A DNA stretch of 64,000 nucleotides, taken from Planktosalinus sp963975935. Lineage in GTDB: Bacteria > Bacteroidota > Bacteroidia > Flavobacteriales > Flavobacteriaceae. Location: positions 1 through 64,000 of the forward strand of contig CAXBIQ010000003.1 in the NCBI GenBank assembly GCA_963975935.1, read 5' to 3'. The stretch's first letter is position 1; each line of letters starts with the position of its first letter. This document shows positions 49,747-57,978 of this stretch, one piece after another. The translations under genes were made by a program, and so were the position numbers. The notes below the pieces were generated by a model. It had not been told where the DNA came from and ran no database searches. It saw nothing but the letters and a program-made list of their open reading frames with translations.

Positions 49747-51474
49747 TTAAATGCCTAATGACTTTACAATTAAATCAATTTGGGTATCCAGCTTTTCTGA
49801 AACCCCAATGAAATTTTCTTTAGATTTTAAAGGGTGATTCACGCTGATATAAAATTTAATCTTAGGCTCTGTGCCACTGGGTCTCGCAGCTACTTTTGTA
49901 CCGTCTTCAGTATAATAAATCAGTACATTTGAAGAAGGAATCTCAATTTTTTCTTCATTATTTGAATCGAGGTTTCTTGCAATTCCTGAAGCATAGTCCT
50001 CAATCCTGATTACTTTGGAACCGGCGATTTCCTGCAGTGGGTTTTCCCTCAATTCCACCATCATTTGTTTGATTTCTTCAGCGCCTTCAATCCCTTTTTT
50101 TACCAATGAAACCAAATGCTCTTTGTAAAAACCGTGTTTGATGAATAAGCTGATTAGGTAGTCATACAGAGTATTGCCATTTACTTTTTGTTGTGCCGCC
50201 ATTTCACAGGCAAGCAAGGTAGCAGTAACTGCATCTTTATCCCTTACAAAATCACTCACCATATATCCAAAACTTTCTTCACCACCTCCCACAAATTGCT
50301 GTTCAGGATGGTCTTTGATCATTTTGGCAATCCATTTGAACCCTGTGAGGCCTACTTTGCATTCGATGTTGTATTCTGAAGCAATTTTTTCCATCATAGG
50401 GGTTGACACAATCGTAGAAGCTATAAAAGCATTGCCTTGCAGCGAATTGTTTTTAGAGTGAAAGTTCAAAAGAAAGTCACTCATCATTATCATGGTTTGA
50501 TTTCCATTGAGGATGGTCATTTTACCGGCTTCATTTCTCACAGCGATCCCCAAACGATCACTATCTGGGTCAGTACCAATAACAATGTCGGCATTGATTT
50601 TATTTGCCAGATCCACAGCCATTTTCAACGCTTCGGGTTCTTCGGGGTTTGGGGATTTAACAGTGGGAAAATCACCGTCAGGCTCGGCCTGCTCTTTTAC
50701 AATATGAACATCAGTATAACCTGCTTGTTCCAGTGCTGTTGGAATGAGTGTAATGGAAGTTCCGTGCAGGGGTGTGAAAACAATTTTTAGATTTTCACGG
50801 GCTTCTTTTGATGTGCCAAAACTAGCTGTTTGAACAGATTTTTTTAGAAAGGCTTCGTCAACATCTTTATCGACATACCGGATGAGTTCTTCTTTAGCTG
50901 TAAATTTGATATCTTCAAATTTTATTGAATTGATTTCAATAATAATTTCGGCATCCTGAGGGGGAACCAACTGTCCGCCATCTTTCCAGTAAACTTTGTA
51001 GCCATTGTATTCCGGGGGATTGTGGGAAGCAGTTAAAACAATACCACAGTGACACTTTAAATGGGTTACCGCAAAGGAAAGTTCGGGTGTGGGGCGCAAG
51101 TCTGAAAACAGATAAACTTCAATATTGTTTGCAGAAAACACATCGGCCACAACTTTAGCAAGTTCTTTGCTGTTGTGACGGCAATCATATGCAATGGCCA
51201 CTTTATGTGCTTCACCCGGGAATTTGTTTTTTATATAATTTGAAATTCCCTGAGTGTTTTTCCCTAAGGTATATTTGTTGATTCGGTTATCGCCCACACC
51301 CACAATGCCCCGCATACCTCCGGTGCCAAAAGCAATATTTTGATAAAAACTTTCCTCCAGTTCCTGAGGGTCTGAGGTAATTAATTCTTTGATTTGCTGT
51401 TGGGTATGTTCATCAAAAAAAGGGGTGAGCCATAGATTGACTTTCTCCAGTATTTCGGGTTTTATATAGATCAT
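49747..51474 (-). CDS. Phosphohexomutase (PGM/PMM type)
   Basis: 575 residues. Active-site serine loop TASHNPPEYNGYKVYW; metal-binding loop GTDPDSDRLGIAVR; sugar-binding loop GGGEESFGYM; phosphate-binding RPSGTEPKIKFY. Four-domain alpha-D-phosphohexomutase, of the longer group that includes bacterial phosphoglucomutase and PMM2-like mutases. It interconverts hexose 1- and 6-phosphates to supply nucleotide sugars for cell-surface glycans. Whether glucose, mannose or both are used is not decided. It lies between the glycosyltransferase and ABC-transporter genes. Confidence 0.92.
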   Translation of the reverse strand: MIYIKPEILEKVNLWLTPFFDEHTQQQIKELITSDPQELEESFYQNIAFGTGGMRGIVGVGDNRINKYTLGKNTQGISNYIKNKFPGEAHKVAIAYDCRHNSKELAKVVADVFSANNIEVYLFSDLRPTPELSFAVTHLKCHCGIVLTASHNPPEYNGYKVYWKDGGQLVPPQDAEIIIEINSIKFEDIKFTAKEELIRYVDKDVDEAFLKKSVQTASFGTSKEARENLKIVFTPLHGTSITLIPTALEQAGYTDVHIVKEQAEPDGDFPTVKSPNPEEPEALKMAVDLANKINADIVIGTDPDSDRLGIAVRNEAGKMTILNGNQTMIMMSDFLLNFHSKNNSLQGNAFIASTIVSTPMMEKIASEYNIECKVGLTGFKWIAKMIKDHPEQQFVGGGEESFGYMVSDFVRDKDAVTATLLACEMAAQQKVNGNTLYDYLISLFIKHGFYKEHLVSLVKKGIEGAEEIKQMMVELRENPLQEIAGSKVIRIEDYASGIARNLDSNNEEKIEIPSSNVLIYYTEDGTKVAARPSGTEPKIKFYISVNHPLKSKENFIGVSEKLDTQIDLIVKSLGI

Positions 51475-51542
51475 TTTTTTACGAAAAATTGCGGTAAGGC
51501 AAAGGTATATAAACTTGAGGAGACTTGAATGTTAGGAAATCG

Positions 51543-52493
51543 TTAATCCAGATTGATTTCCTCGCTTATCTTATAATTTTCCTTGTTTTTGTTGTTTCTC
51601 AGAATGATTTCACCGAGAAAGCCTGCCAAAAATAGTTGGGAACCAATAATCATTGCCACCAGTGCAATGTAAAACTGGGGACGGTCTGTGAGGAGCCTGC
51701 CAGCAGGATTGATGAAAACCTTATCAATACCCAGATAGACTGTCAACAGAAACCCGATAAAAAGAATAAAGGCACCCCAGGCGCCAAAAAGGTGCATGGG
51801 TTGTTTGCCAAACTTGCTTAAAAACCAGATGGTAATCAGGTCGAGAAAGCCGTTCATAAAACGATTGATGCCAAATTTTGTAGTTCCATATTTCCGGGCC
51901 TGATGTTGCACTACTTTTTCACCAATTCTGTTAAAGCCGGCATTTTTTGCAAGCACGGGGATATAGCGATGCATTTCGCCGGTGACCTCAATATTTTTGA
52001 TAACATCCTTTCGGTAAGCTTTGAGCCCACAGTTAAAGTCATTTAACTGAACTCCTGATGTTTTTCGAGCAGCAAAATTGAAGAGTTTTGATGGCAGGTT
52101 TTTGGTAAGTTTGCTGTCATACCTTTTTTTCTTCCATCCTGAAACCAGATCATTGTTTTCTTCTTTGATGAGCCGGTATAGTTCCGGTATTTCTTCAGGA
52201 TTGTCCTGTAAATCGGCGTCCATAGTGATGATGACATCACCTTCGGCTTTTGCAAAACCGGCATGCAAGGCTTGTGATTTTCCAAAATTTCGCAAAAACC
52301 GTATCCCTTTAACTGCGGTATTTTTTTTTGCCAGTTCTGAAATCACGTTCCACGAGCCATCAGTGCTTCCATCATCAATAAAAATCACTTCATAAGAAAA
52401 ACCATTGGACTGCATGACTTTTGCAATCCAATGGTATAATTCGTTAAGTGACTCCTCCTCATTTAGAAGGGGGATGATAATGGATAGGTTCAT
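51543..52493 (-). CDS. DPM1-like family 2 glycosyltransferase
   Basis: 316 residues. GT2 domain 1-220: nucleotide-binding IDDGSTDGSW, metal-binding TMDADLQDNPEEI, and QHQARKYGTTKFG in the acceptor loop, as in dolichyl or undecaprenyl phosphate sugar transferases. Two membrane helices at about 230-255 and 270-292 (FYIALVAMIIGSQLFLAGFLG, in part). It probably puts glucose, mannose or a related sugar onto undecaprenyl phosphate at the inner membrane. The ATG is 4 nt after the DUF4199 stop, so the two are coupled. Confidence 0.9.
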   Translation of the reverse strand: MNLSIIIPLLNEEESLNELYHWIAKVMQSNGFSYEVIFIDDGSTDGSWNVISELAKKNTAVKGIRFLRNFGKSQALHAGFAKAEGDVIITMDADLQDNPEEIPELYRLIKEENNDLVSGWKKKRYDSKLTKNLPSKLFNFAARKTSGVQLNDFNCGLKAYRKDVIKNIEVTGEMHRYIPVLAKNAGFNRIGEKVVQHQARKYGTTKFGINRFMNGFLDLITIWFLSKFGKQPMHLFGAWGAFILFIGFLLTVYLGIDKVFINPAGRLLTDRPQFYIALVAMIIGSQLFLAGFLGEIILRNNKNKENYKISEEINLD

Positions 52494-52497
52494 AAAT

Positions 52498-53034
52498 TTA
52501 TTCTAAACTTGGATCTTTTCTTTTAAAAATTAATGCAATCAAAAGTCCTAAAACACTCAAAAAGGCTAAAAGAAAAATATAAGATTTTAATTGAGAAACT
52601 ATTGAAAAATTGTCTTGTTTTGCCATATCAGCAATTGCTTTTTCTATATCAGCTTCAGGAACGCCAAACCTTTCCATAAAGTTCCTTGTTGTCTCCATAG
52701 CACTTTCCTGAATGTATTTTGCCGTATCAGGATCAACGATTCCAAATATTATTATTGCAACTAAAGTGCTTATAAAAAGACCTAGTGCTATTGTAATAAA
52801 ATATGAAGTAAACGCCTCTTTGAAAGAAATAAAACCATTTAATTTACCTTTAGATTTAGATACAGATATAATACCAAGTAGAATAACTATTAAATAAGTC
52901 AATATGCCAACCCACCATTTTGTAAACATTTCAGGTTTTAGAGCATACATTAATGTTGTAGAAAGAGCTAAAATGATACCCAGGTTAATTCCTTGAGCTA
53001 TTGCAATCTTCTTAATAATTTTATTATTTACCAT
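52498..53034 (-). CDS. DUF4199 membrane protein
   Basis: 178 residues, four membrane helices (about 11-30, 40-58, 75-97, 148-167) and the family pattern in the second half: GFISFKEAFTSYFITIALGLF (in part), then a helical loop with DPDTAKYIQESAMETTRNF. It ends KRKDPSLE. DUF4199 (PF13858) is confined to Bacteroidota and has no known function; its place directly before a DPM1-like transferase is conserved, so it may assist sugar-lipid handling. An AT-rich 228-bp gap separates it from the L31 gene. Confidence 0.9.
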   Translation of the reverse strand: MVNNKIIKKIAIAQGINLGIILALSTTLMYALKPEMFTKWWVGILTYLIVILLGIISVSKSKGKLNGFISFKEAFTSYFITIALGLFISTLVAIIIFGIVDPDTAKYIQESAMETTRNFMERFGVPEADIEKAIADMAKQDNFSIVSQLKSYIFLLAFLSVLGLLIALIFKRKDPSLE

Positions 53035-53194
53035 AATTTTGAAAGGTTTTAGTTTGGTCAGTTAGTACACAAATATAGAAAATCGTTACACAAATTTATA
53101 CTTCAGTATAAATCTTATTCTTAAAATCGCTCAACATTTTAGCATTCAATCAAGATCTACATAAAAACAACTCAATTTTTTTCTGTAACTTTTA

Positions 53195-53224
53195 TTGTCA
53201 ATTTGAAAAATATACTTAAATTTG
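53195..53224 (+). promoter_or_regulatory. Promoter of the L31 gene
   Basis: TTG (53195-53197), 19 bp, then TAAATTTG (53217-53224), a full match to the Bacteroidota consensus. The start would be about 53230, giving a leader of about 33 nt. Confidence 0.7.
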
Positions 53225-53262
53225 CATCCTCAAAATAGCGACGATTTTAAAGCATTTATATT

Positions 53263-53514
53263 ATGAAACAAGGAATTCACCCGGAAAACTATAGAGTAGT
53301 AGCATTTAAAGACATGTCTAATGATGATGTGTTCCTTACCAAGTCTACTGCAGAAACAAGGGAAACAATTGAAGTAGATGGAGCAGAGTATCCTTTGGTA
53401 AAGTTAGAGATTTCCAGATCTTCTCATCCATACTATACAGGTAAATCTAAATTGGTAGATACAGCCGGTCGTATTGATAAGTTCAAAAACAAGTATTCAA
53501 AATTCAAGAAATAA
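53263..53514 (+). CDS. rpmE2: 50S ribosomal protein L31, type B
   Basis: 83 residues. Type B L31: begins MKQGIHPENYRVVAFKDMSND, contains SRSSHPYYTGKSKLVDTAGR and ends in a basic tail. It lacks the zinc-binding Cys residues of type A L31, so it does not depend on zinc. It belongs to the large subunit near the central protuberance. Strong promoter before it and hairpin terminator after it; monocistronic. Neighbouring GlmU-like gene is a common flavobacterial partner, here separated by the HigBA pair. Confidence 0.97.
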   Translation: MKQGIHPENYRVVAFKDMSNDDVFLTKSTAETRETIEVDGAEYPLVKLEISRSSHPYYTGKSKLVDTAGRIDKFKNKYSKFKK

Positions 53515-53539
53515 ATCAGGTTACACAATATTTTGCACA

Positions 53540-53569
53540 AACTCCTCAATTATATTGAGGAGTTTTTTT
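53540..53569 (+). terminator. Terminator of the L31 gene
   Basis: AACTCCTCA and TGAGGAGTT form a stem with a 7-base loop, followed by TTTTTTT. Confidence 0.88.
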
Positions 53570-53665
53570 ATGCTTTTTATCACGGTAAGGTTTCTTAGAA
53601 GTAAGCTGTTGTGTAGATTGAGCAACTAAACTGTCGGTTGGCAGGTTTAGCAATCAAAACCCAGA

Positions 53666-53681
53666 CCTGCCTACCGGCAGG
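53666..53681. repeat. REP-like palindrome
   Basis: CCTGCC-TACC-GGCAGG in the L31/HigA gap, extended by CAGG copies on the right. Such C/G-rich hairpins are dispersed in Flavobacteria. It contrasts with the AT-rich surroundings. The rest of the gap shows no gene. Confidence 0.6.
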
Positions 53682-53792
53682 CAGGCCTGAGAAAAATCCG
53701 TGTGACACGAGCACAGCAAACCGGCCGGCAGACAATTATCCGAGGGAGCCTTTACAAGCCATAGCTTATTGCCGGCCAAAGTGCTTTTCCTG

Positions 53793-54083
53793 TTAAGCTA
53801 TTTCTATATTCAGTTGTTTGCCAAGTCCAATTTCAATTAATTTATAATAGGTTGAAACTTGAATATCGCTCAGCCCACGTTCAATTCTAGAAATGTAGCT
53901 TTTTTTTGTTCCTGTTTTTTCAGCAAGTTCTTCTTGTGTTAGATTAGCCTCTTTTCGGGCTTCTTTAAGCATGACACCAAGCCGGAATGCAAGAGAATCA
54001 GCATCATACTTGTCTCTTTTTTCAGTTCCTTTTTTTCCGTATTTTTCAATGAGGATGTCCTCAAAATCTGTTACATTTTTCAT
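53793..54083 (-). CDS. higA: HigA-type antitoxin (HTH-XRE)
   Basis: 96 residues. An XRE helix-turn-helix covers about 30-85 (LGVMLKEARKEANLTQEELAEKTGTKKSYISRIERGLSD, in part), with a short N-terminal helix. It follows the toxin gene by 1 nt in the toxin-first order of higBA. It would bind and neutralise the toxin and, through the HTH, repress the shared promoter. It is probably the autoregulator of the ACTAATTAGT operator described upstream. Confidence 0.9.
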   Translation of the reverse strand: MKNVTDFEDILIEKYGKKGTEKRDKYDADSLAFRLGVMLKEARKEANLTQEELAEKTGTKKSYISRIERGLSDIQVSTYYKLIEIGLGKQLNIEIA

Positions 54084-54084
54084 A

Positions 54085-54423
54085 TCAGTTATTTTTATCT
54101 TTTAAATATTCCTTTTTTAGTTTCTCGGCAAGTTTGATTTCCTTTCTCGGTGTTTTTTGAGTTTTCTTTACGAAACAGTTCACAAGTACAATCAAATTTC
54201 CATCATCGAAAAAGCACAAAATCCGAATACTTTTAAAAGTCGTAATTACACGCACTTCATATATTCCGTCTGTATTTTCAAGAACTTTGAAGAATTTTTT
54301 TGGGACTTGTCTTTCAAAACGCACTAAATCCAAAACGTATTCAATCTTTTCTTGAACCTTATCTTCTTGAGCTTTGTAAAAGTCAGCGAAATACTCTTTG
54401 TATGCGATTATCTTTTTTACCAC
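54085..54423 (-). CDS. higB: HigB/RelE-like toxin
   Basis: 112 residues, GTG start at 54423. Gp49/HigB-like fold with FFKVLENTDGIYEVRVI, then RILCFFDDGNLIVLVNCFVKKTQKTPRKEIKLAEKL (in part), the pattern of family members that cleave mRNA on the ribosome. It lies first in the operon, with the antitoxin following. There is no earlier ATG in frame and the predicted transcription start coincides with the GTG, so the message may be almost leaderless. The pair is an island between the L31 and GlmU-like genes. Confidence 0.88.
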   Translation of the reverse strand: MVKKIIAYKEYFADFYKAQEDKVQEKIEYVLDLVRFERQVPKKFFKVLENTDGIYEVRVITTFKSIRILCFFDDGNLIVLVNCFVKKTQKTPRKEIKLAEKLKKEYLKDKNN

Positions 54424-54427
54424 AGGA

Positions 54428-54458
54428 CAAAGTTAACTAATTAGTAAACAAATTCAAA
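54428..54458 (-). promoter_or_regulatory. higBA promoter with palindromic operator
   Basis: On the minus strand TTTG (54458-54455), 19 bp, and TAACTTTG (54435-54428): a full consensus promoter. Inside the spacer sits the palindrome GTTAACTAATTAGTAAAC (54432-54449; core ACTAATTAGT), the expected place for an antitoxin-bound operator. Confidence 0.7.
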
Positions 54459-54543
54459 TAAAAGTTGTAGCGTTTAATGAAAAAATATTTCTTGTATTGT
54501 GGGCAACATGTGGATATAAATGGCAATATTTGTACTTTGGTGC

Positions 54544-54551
54544 TAAATTTG
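54544..54551 (+). promoter_or_regulatory. -7 element close to the GlmU-like start
   Basis: TAAATTTG, matching TAnnTTTG, only 7 nt upstream of the ATG at 54559. If used, the transcript would be leaderless or nearly so. A second near-match (TACTTTGG, 54533-54540) lies just before. Confidence 0.4.
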
Positions 54552-54558
54552 TCATCCT

Positions 54559-55734
54559 ATGAATTTTATACTTTTTGACGGCCCTGAACGCAACAATCTT
54601 TTGCCCTTCACATTTACCCGTCCCGTAGCAGATATCAGAATCGGGATTTTAAGCTTGCGCGAAAAGTGGGAAAATTTTCTCCAAGCATCCACTTCCACAG
54701 AAACCGAAGCCTATCTCTCCGAAAAGTTTCCAAAAGAAGAACTCGATAAAAACATCAAGATCAATCCGGTGTTTATCCCTACAGAAAACCTGTCGGGGAT
54801 TGTCAAAAACCTCAAGGAAAATCAGGCGTTGTTTTTTGAAGATCAACCCATCGCATATTTTTATTCAAAACATCAGGATGTCAATTTTGACGATTTTGAA
54901 GTGATTCAATACTCCCACGATGATGTATTGAAAATCTCACATACCTGGGATATATTTCGGTTGAACGGCGAAGCGATGGAACGCGATTTCAAAGTGCTTA
55001 CAAAAGGCAGGAAATCTCAACCCATACCGGACTCGGTTTTCTCTTTCAATAAAGAACATATTTTTCTGGAAGAAGGGGCTAAACTTACAATGGCATCCCT
55101 CAATGCCGAAAACGGACCCATCTATATAGGTAAAAATGCTGAAGTCATGGAAGGGTGTACTGTACGTGGGCCTTTTGCTTTATGTGATCACGCCACTTTA
55201 AAGATGGGAGCCAAGATTTATGGCCCAACTACTGTGGGCCCGCATAGTAAAGTGGGTGGTGAGGTGAATAATTCGGTGATTTTTGGATATTCCAATAAAG
55301 GCCACGACGGCTTTTTGGGCAATTCGGTGATTGGTGAGTGGTGCAACCTAGGTGCAGATACAAACAATTCCAACCTGAAAAACAACTATGCAGAGGTGCG
55401 TCTTTGGAATTACACTACAGAAAATTTTGCACGCACCGGATTGCAATTTTGCGGATTGATGATGGGCGACCACAGCAAATGCGGCATCAATACCATGTTC
55501 AATACCGGGACTGTAGTGGGCGTTAGTGCCAATATCTTCGGTAGCGGTTTTCCGCGTAATTTTATCCCCAGTTTCAGTTGGGGCGGGAGTGGCGGCATGA
55601 CCACTTTTAAAACTGATAAAGCCTTTGAGGTTGCCCGCGAAGTTATGAAAAGGAGAAACCTGGAGTTTAACGCAACCGAGGAAAAGATTTTGGAGCACGT
55701 TTTTGAAATCACTGCTAAATACCGCCGAAATTAA
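54559..55734 (+). CDS. GlmU-like sugar nucleotidyltransferase family protein
   Basis: 391 residues. The N-terminal half is a nucleotidyltransferase-like fold that begins FDGPERNNLLPFTFTRPVADIRIGI but lacks the G-x-G-T-R-M/K loop, so classic activity is doubtful. The C-terminal half is a left-handed beta-helix of hexapeptide repeats (IYIGKNAEVMEGCTVRGPFA, GPHSKVGG, GEWCNLGADTNNS). Widely conserved in Bacteroidota, close to rpmE2, and commonly annotated GlmU family or putative sugar nucleotidyl transferase; the true reaction is not established. Its stop overlaps the next ATG by 1 nt, placing it at the head of the polysaccharide genes. Confidence 0.87.
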   Translation: MNFILFDGPERNNLLPFTFTRPVADIRIGILSLREKWENFLQASTSTETEAYLSEKFPKEELDKNIKINPVFIPTENLSGIVKNLKENQALFFEDQPIAYFYSKHQDVNFDDFEVIQYSHDDVLKISHTWDIFRLNGEAMERDFKVLTKGRKSQPIPDSVFSFNKEHIFLEEGAKLTMASLNAENGPIYIGKNAEVMEGCTVRGPFALCDHATLKMGAKIYGPTTVGPHSKVGGEVNNSVIFGYSNKGHDGFLGNSVIGEWCNLGADTNNSNLKNNYAEVRLWNYTTENFARTGLQFCGLMMGDHSKCGINTMFNTGTVVGVSANIFGSGFPRNFIPSFSWGGSGGMTTFKTDKAFEVAREVMKRRNLEFNATEEKILEHVFEITAKYRRN

Positions 55735-56711
55735 TGAGTGTTTATAAAATAGTTAGATACCAACCTGAATACAAAACTCAATGGGACGCGTTTGTAAGTA
55801 AAGCCAAAAACGCTACCTTTTTGTTTTACCGTGACTTTATGGAATACCACAGCGACCGCTTTGAGGATTGCTCAATTATGGTTTTGAAAAATGACAAGGT
55901 ACTGGCGTTACTTCCGGCAAATAAAAACGGGGATACAGCTTACTCACATCAGGGGTTGACTTATGGGGGATTGGTGGTTGACAAAAAAACAAAAATTGAA
56001 ACCACGATGCTGCTTTTTAAAGAGGTGCTGTCTTATCTGGAAACACAAAAAATAAGCAAACTCGAAATTAAAATGCTTCCGGGTATTTATACTGATTTTC
56101 CCTCTGAAGAACTTCACTACATCTTTTTTTTACTGGAAGCCAAACTGCGCCGCCGCGATGTGCTTTCCGTTATTGATTTAAGCAAGCCCCTTTCATTTTC
56201 AAGCGGAAGGAAAGAGGGTGTCAAGCGCGGTGTGAAAAACAAACTTGAAGTCAAAGAGGTTTTTGAGTTTGAATCCTTCTGGAACCAAATCCTCATTCCC
56301 ACCCTCGAAGAAAAACATCAGGCAGCCCCGGTTCACACCCTTGAAGAAATCACGCTTTTGCATCAACGGTTTCCAAAAAACATCCGCCAGTTTAATGTAT
56401 ATTTGAATGACACCATAGTAGCAGGAACCACGGTATTTGTCTCTAAAAATGTAGCACATTCACAGTACATAGCCGGCAATGCCGATAAAAACCAATTGGG
56501 AAGCCTGGACTTTCTGCATCATTATTTGCTTAAAGATATATTTGCTGAAAAAAAATATTTTGATTTTGGAATTTCAAACGAAAATCAAGGGCGCAATTTG
56601 AACAAAGGGCTTTCTTTCTGGAAAGAGAGTTTTGGAGCAAACACGGTTGTTCAGGATTTTTATGTGGTTGAAACCCCTTCACACCCTAAACTTGACAATG
56701 TCCTCATATGA
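55734..56711 (+). CDS. FemAB/GNAT-type acyltransferase
   Basis: 325 residues. GNAT-like fold (doubled, FemAB type): residues about 1-150 (YQPEYKTQWDAFVSKAKNATFLFYRDFMEYHSDRF, in part) and 170-300, with YIAGNADKNQLGSLDFLHHYLL and YFDFGISNENQGRNLNKGLSFWKESFG (in part). It probably adds an acyl or aminoacyl group to an amino sugar or lipid-linked precursor; the donor is not predictable. The end overlaps the DegT aminotransferase gene by 4 bp (ATGA), which suggests that it acylates the amino sugar made by that enzyme. Confidence 0.8.
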   Translation: MSVYKIVRYQPEYKTQWDAFVSKAKNATFLFYRDFMEYHSDRFEDCSIMVLKNDKVLALLPANKNGDTAYSHQGLTYGGLVVDKKTKIETTMLLFKEVLSYLETQKISKLEIKMLPGIYTDFPSEELHYIFFLLEAKLRRRDVLSVIDLSKPLSFSSGRKEGVKRGVKNKLEVKEVFEFESFWNQILIPTLEEKHQAAPVHTLEEITLLHQRFPKNIRQFNVYLNDTIVAGTTVFVSKNVAHSQYIAGNADKNQLGSLDFLHHYLLKDIFAEKKYFDFGISNENQGRNLNKGLSFWKESFGANTVVQDFYVVETPSHPKLDNVLI

Positions 56712-57880
56712 TACCTTTTTTGGATTTACATAAAATAAACGCGCGTTTTGAACCTCAGTTTCAGGAAGTTTTCAAGCAGTTTCTCGACTCGGGGCATTAT
56801 ATTTTGGGCAACCGCTTGCAGGCCTTTGAAGAAGCCTTTGCGCACTATTGCGGCACCCGGCATTGCATAGGCGTTGCCAATGGACTGGAAGCCTTGCGTT
56901 TGATTCTGGAAGGCTATAAAGTCCTCGGAAAAATGGAGAAAGGTGATGAGGTTTTGGTAGCTGCAAATACCTATATCGCTACCATTTTGGCCATCAAACA
57001 AGCCGGTTTGACTCCTGTTTTAGTAGAAGCGGAAGCCGAAACCTATGGCTTTGATAGTGCCAAGCTTGAGCAAGCGATTACCCCAAAAACCAAAGCCATC
57101 ATGCCGGTGCATTTGTATGGGCAAATCACCCAAATGGACAACGTCAACGCTTTCGCGAAAGCGCATAATTTACTGGTTATTGAAGATGCAGCGCAGGCTC
57201 ACGGAGGAAAATTCCAAATTCCAAATTCCAAATTCCAAAATTCAAATTATGGTTCAAGGGAAACTCACGACTCACCACTCACCACTCACCACTTTTTAAA
57301 AGCCGGAAATTTGGGTGATGCTGCCGGATTTAGTTTTTATCCCACCAAAAATCTGGGAGCACTGGGTGACGGAGGAGCTGTGACCACAAATGATGATGCC
57401 CTGGCTGAAGTGCTTAAAAAACTGCGCAACTATGGCACTTCTTCAAAGTATATCAATGAACTGCAAGGGTTCAATTCGCGTCTGGATGAACTCCAGGCAG
57501 CTTTTTTACACATCAAACTCAAGCATCTTGATGATGACAATCAAAGGCGTCGCGAGATAGCAAAAAAGTACCTCACGCAACTTTCCAATAAAAAAGTCAT
57601 CTTACCTACAGTACCCGATTTTGATGCTCATGTTTTTCATTTGTTTGTTGTAAGAGTGGCAAACAGAACTACATTTATGGAGTTTATGAAGAAAAATGAC
57701 GTGGGAACATTAATCCACTATCCCGTTGCACCTCATAAACAAGAGGCATTAAAGGAATTCAACCACCTGAGTTTCCCGGTAACGGAAATGATACACGATA
57801 CCGTGGTAAGCATTCCCATAAGTCCGGTGATGACTGATGAAGAGGTAGAGCGGGTTGTTGAAGTAGTTAATAGTTATTAG
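56708..57880 (+). CDS. DegT-family aminotransferase for 3-amino sugars, with repeat-coded insertion
   Basis: 390 residues. PLP-dependent sugar aminotransferase (DegT/DnrJ/EryC1/StrS). Internal aldimine Lys214 in FSFYPTKNLGALGDGGAV; substrate contacts in ANTYIATILAIKQAG and EDAAQAHGG; GFNSRLDELQAAFL later. Overall it most resembles FdtB/QdtB enzymes acting on dTDP-3-keto-6-deoxyhexoses, and the FdtA-like isomerase in this window fits. Residues about 168-195 (FQIPNSKFQNSNYGSRETHD, then SPLTTHHF) are extra relative to the family and are encoded by 7-bp repeats AATTCCA and ACTCACC in frame. The insert falls between catalytic blocks, so activity may survive. The palindrome GCTTTCGCGAAAGC (57149-57162) also lies in the gene. 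Confidence 0.9.
   Translation: MIPFLDLHKINARFEPQFQEVFKQFLDSGHYILGNRLQAFEEAFAHYCGTRHCIGVANGLEALRLILEGYKVLGKMEKGDEVLVAANTYIATILAIKQAGLTPVLVEAEAETYGFDSAKLEQAITPKTKAIMPVHLYGQITQMDNVNAFAKAHNLLVIEDAAQAHGGKFQIPNSKFQNSNYGSRETHDSPLTTHHFLKAGNLGDAAGFSFYPTKNLGALGDGGAVTTNDDALAEVLKKLRNYGTSSKYINELQGFNSRLDELQAAFLHIKLKHLDDDNQRRREIAKKYLTQLSNKKVILPTVPDFDAHVFHLFVVRVANRTTFMEFMKKNDVGTLIHYPVAPHKQEALKEFNHLSFPVTEMIHDTVVSIPISPVMTDEEVERVVEVVNSY
57211..57292 (+). repeat. In-frame heptad arrays inside the DegT gene
   Basis: Four units of AATTCCA (57211-57238, then degenerate to 57248) followed by ACTCACG, ACTCACC, ACTCACC, ACTCACC (57263-57290). ACTCACC x3 at 57270-57290 has an exact 21-nt inverted copy at 57889-57909. 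It encodes about 27 residues in frame with no stop. Confidence 0.85.
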
Positions 57881-57910
57881 AGGTTAGAGGTGAGTGGTGA
57901 GTGGTGAGTA
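57864..57910 (+). repeat. Heptad array at the 3' end of the DegT gene
   Basis: Units run TAGTTAA, TAGTTAT, TAGAGGT, TAGAGG, TGAGTGG, TGAGTGG, TGAGTAT, drifting from one unit type to another and containing the DegT stop codon. The TGAGTGG part is the exact complement of the ACTCACC array inside the gene. Confidence 0.8.
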
Positions 57911-57956
57911 TTTAAGGGGTCGCATTTTTTAGAAAATAGAAACAATAATTAACGAG

Positions 57957-57974
57957 ATACCCGCCTTCGCGGGC
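57957..57974 (+). repeat. Short hairpin before the flippase gene
   Basis: CCCGC-CTTC-GCGGG, 5 nt before the ATG at 57979. It is GC-rich in an AT-rich gap and resembles dispersed Flavobacterial repeats. It could hinder or regulate ribosome access. Confidence 0.5.
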
Positions 57975-57978
57975 AATT

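Noticed and set aside
57211..57292. CRISPR array
   Set aside because: The repeats are 7 bp and directly contiguous with no spacers, and lie in a coding sequence.
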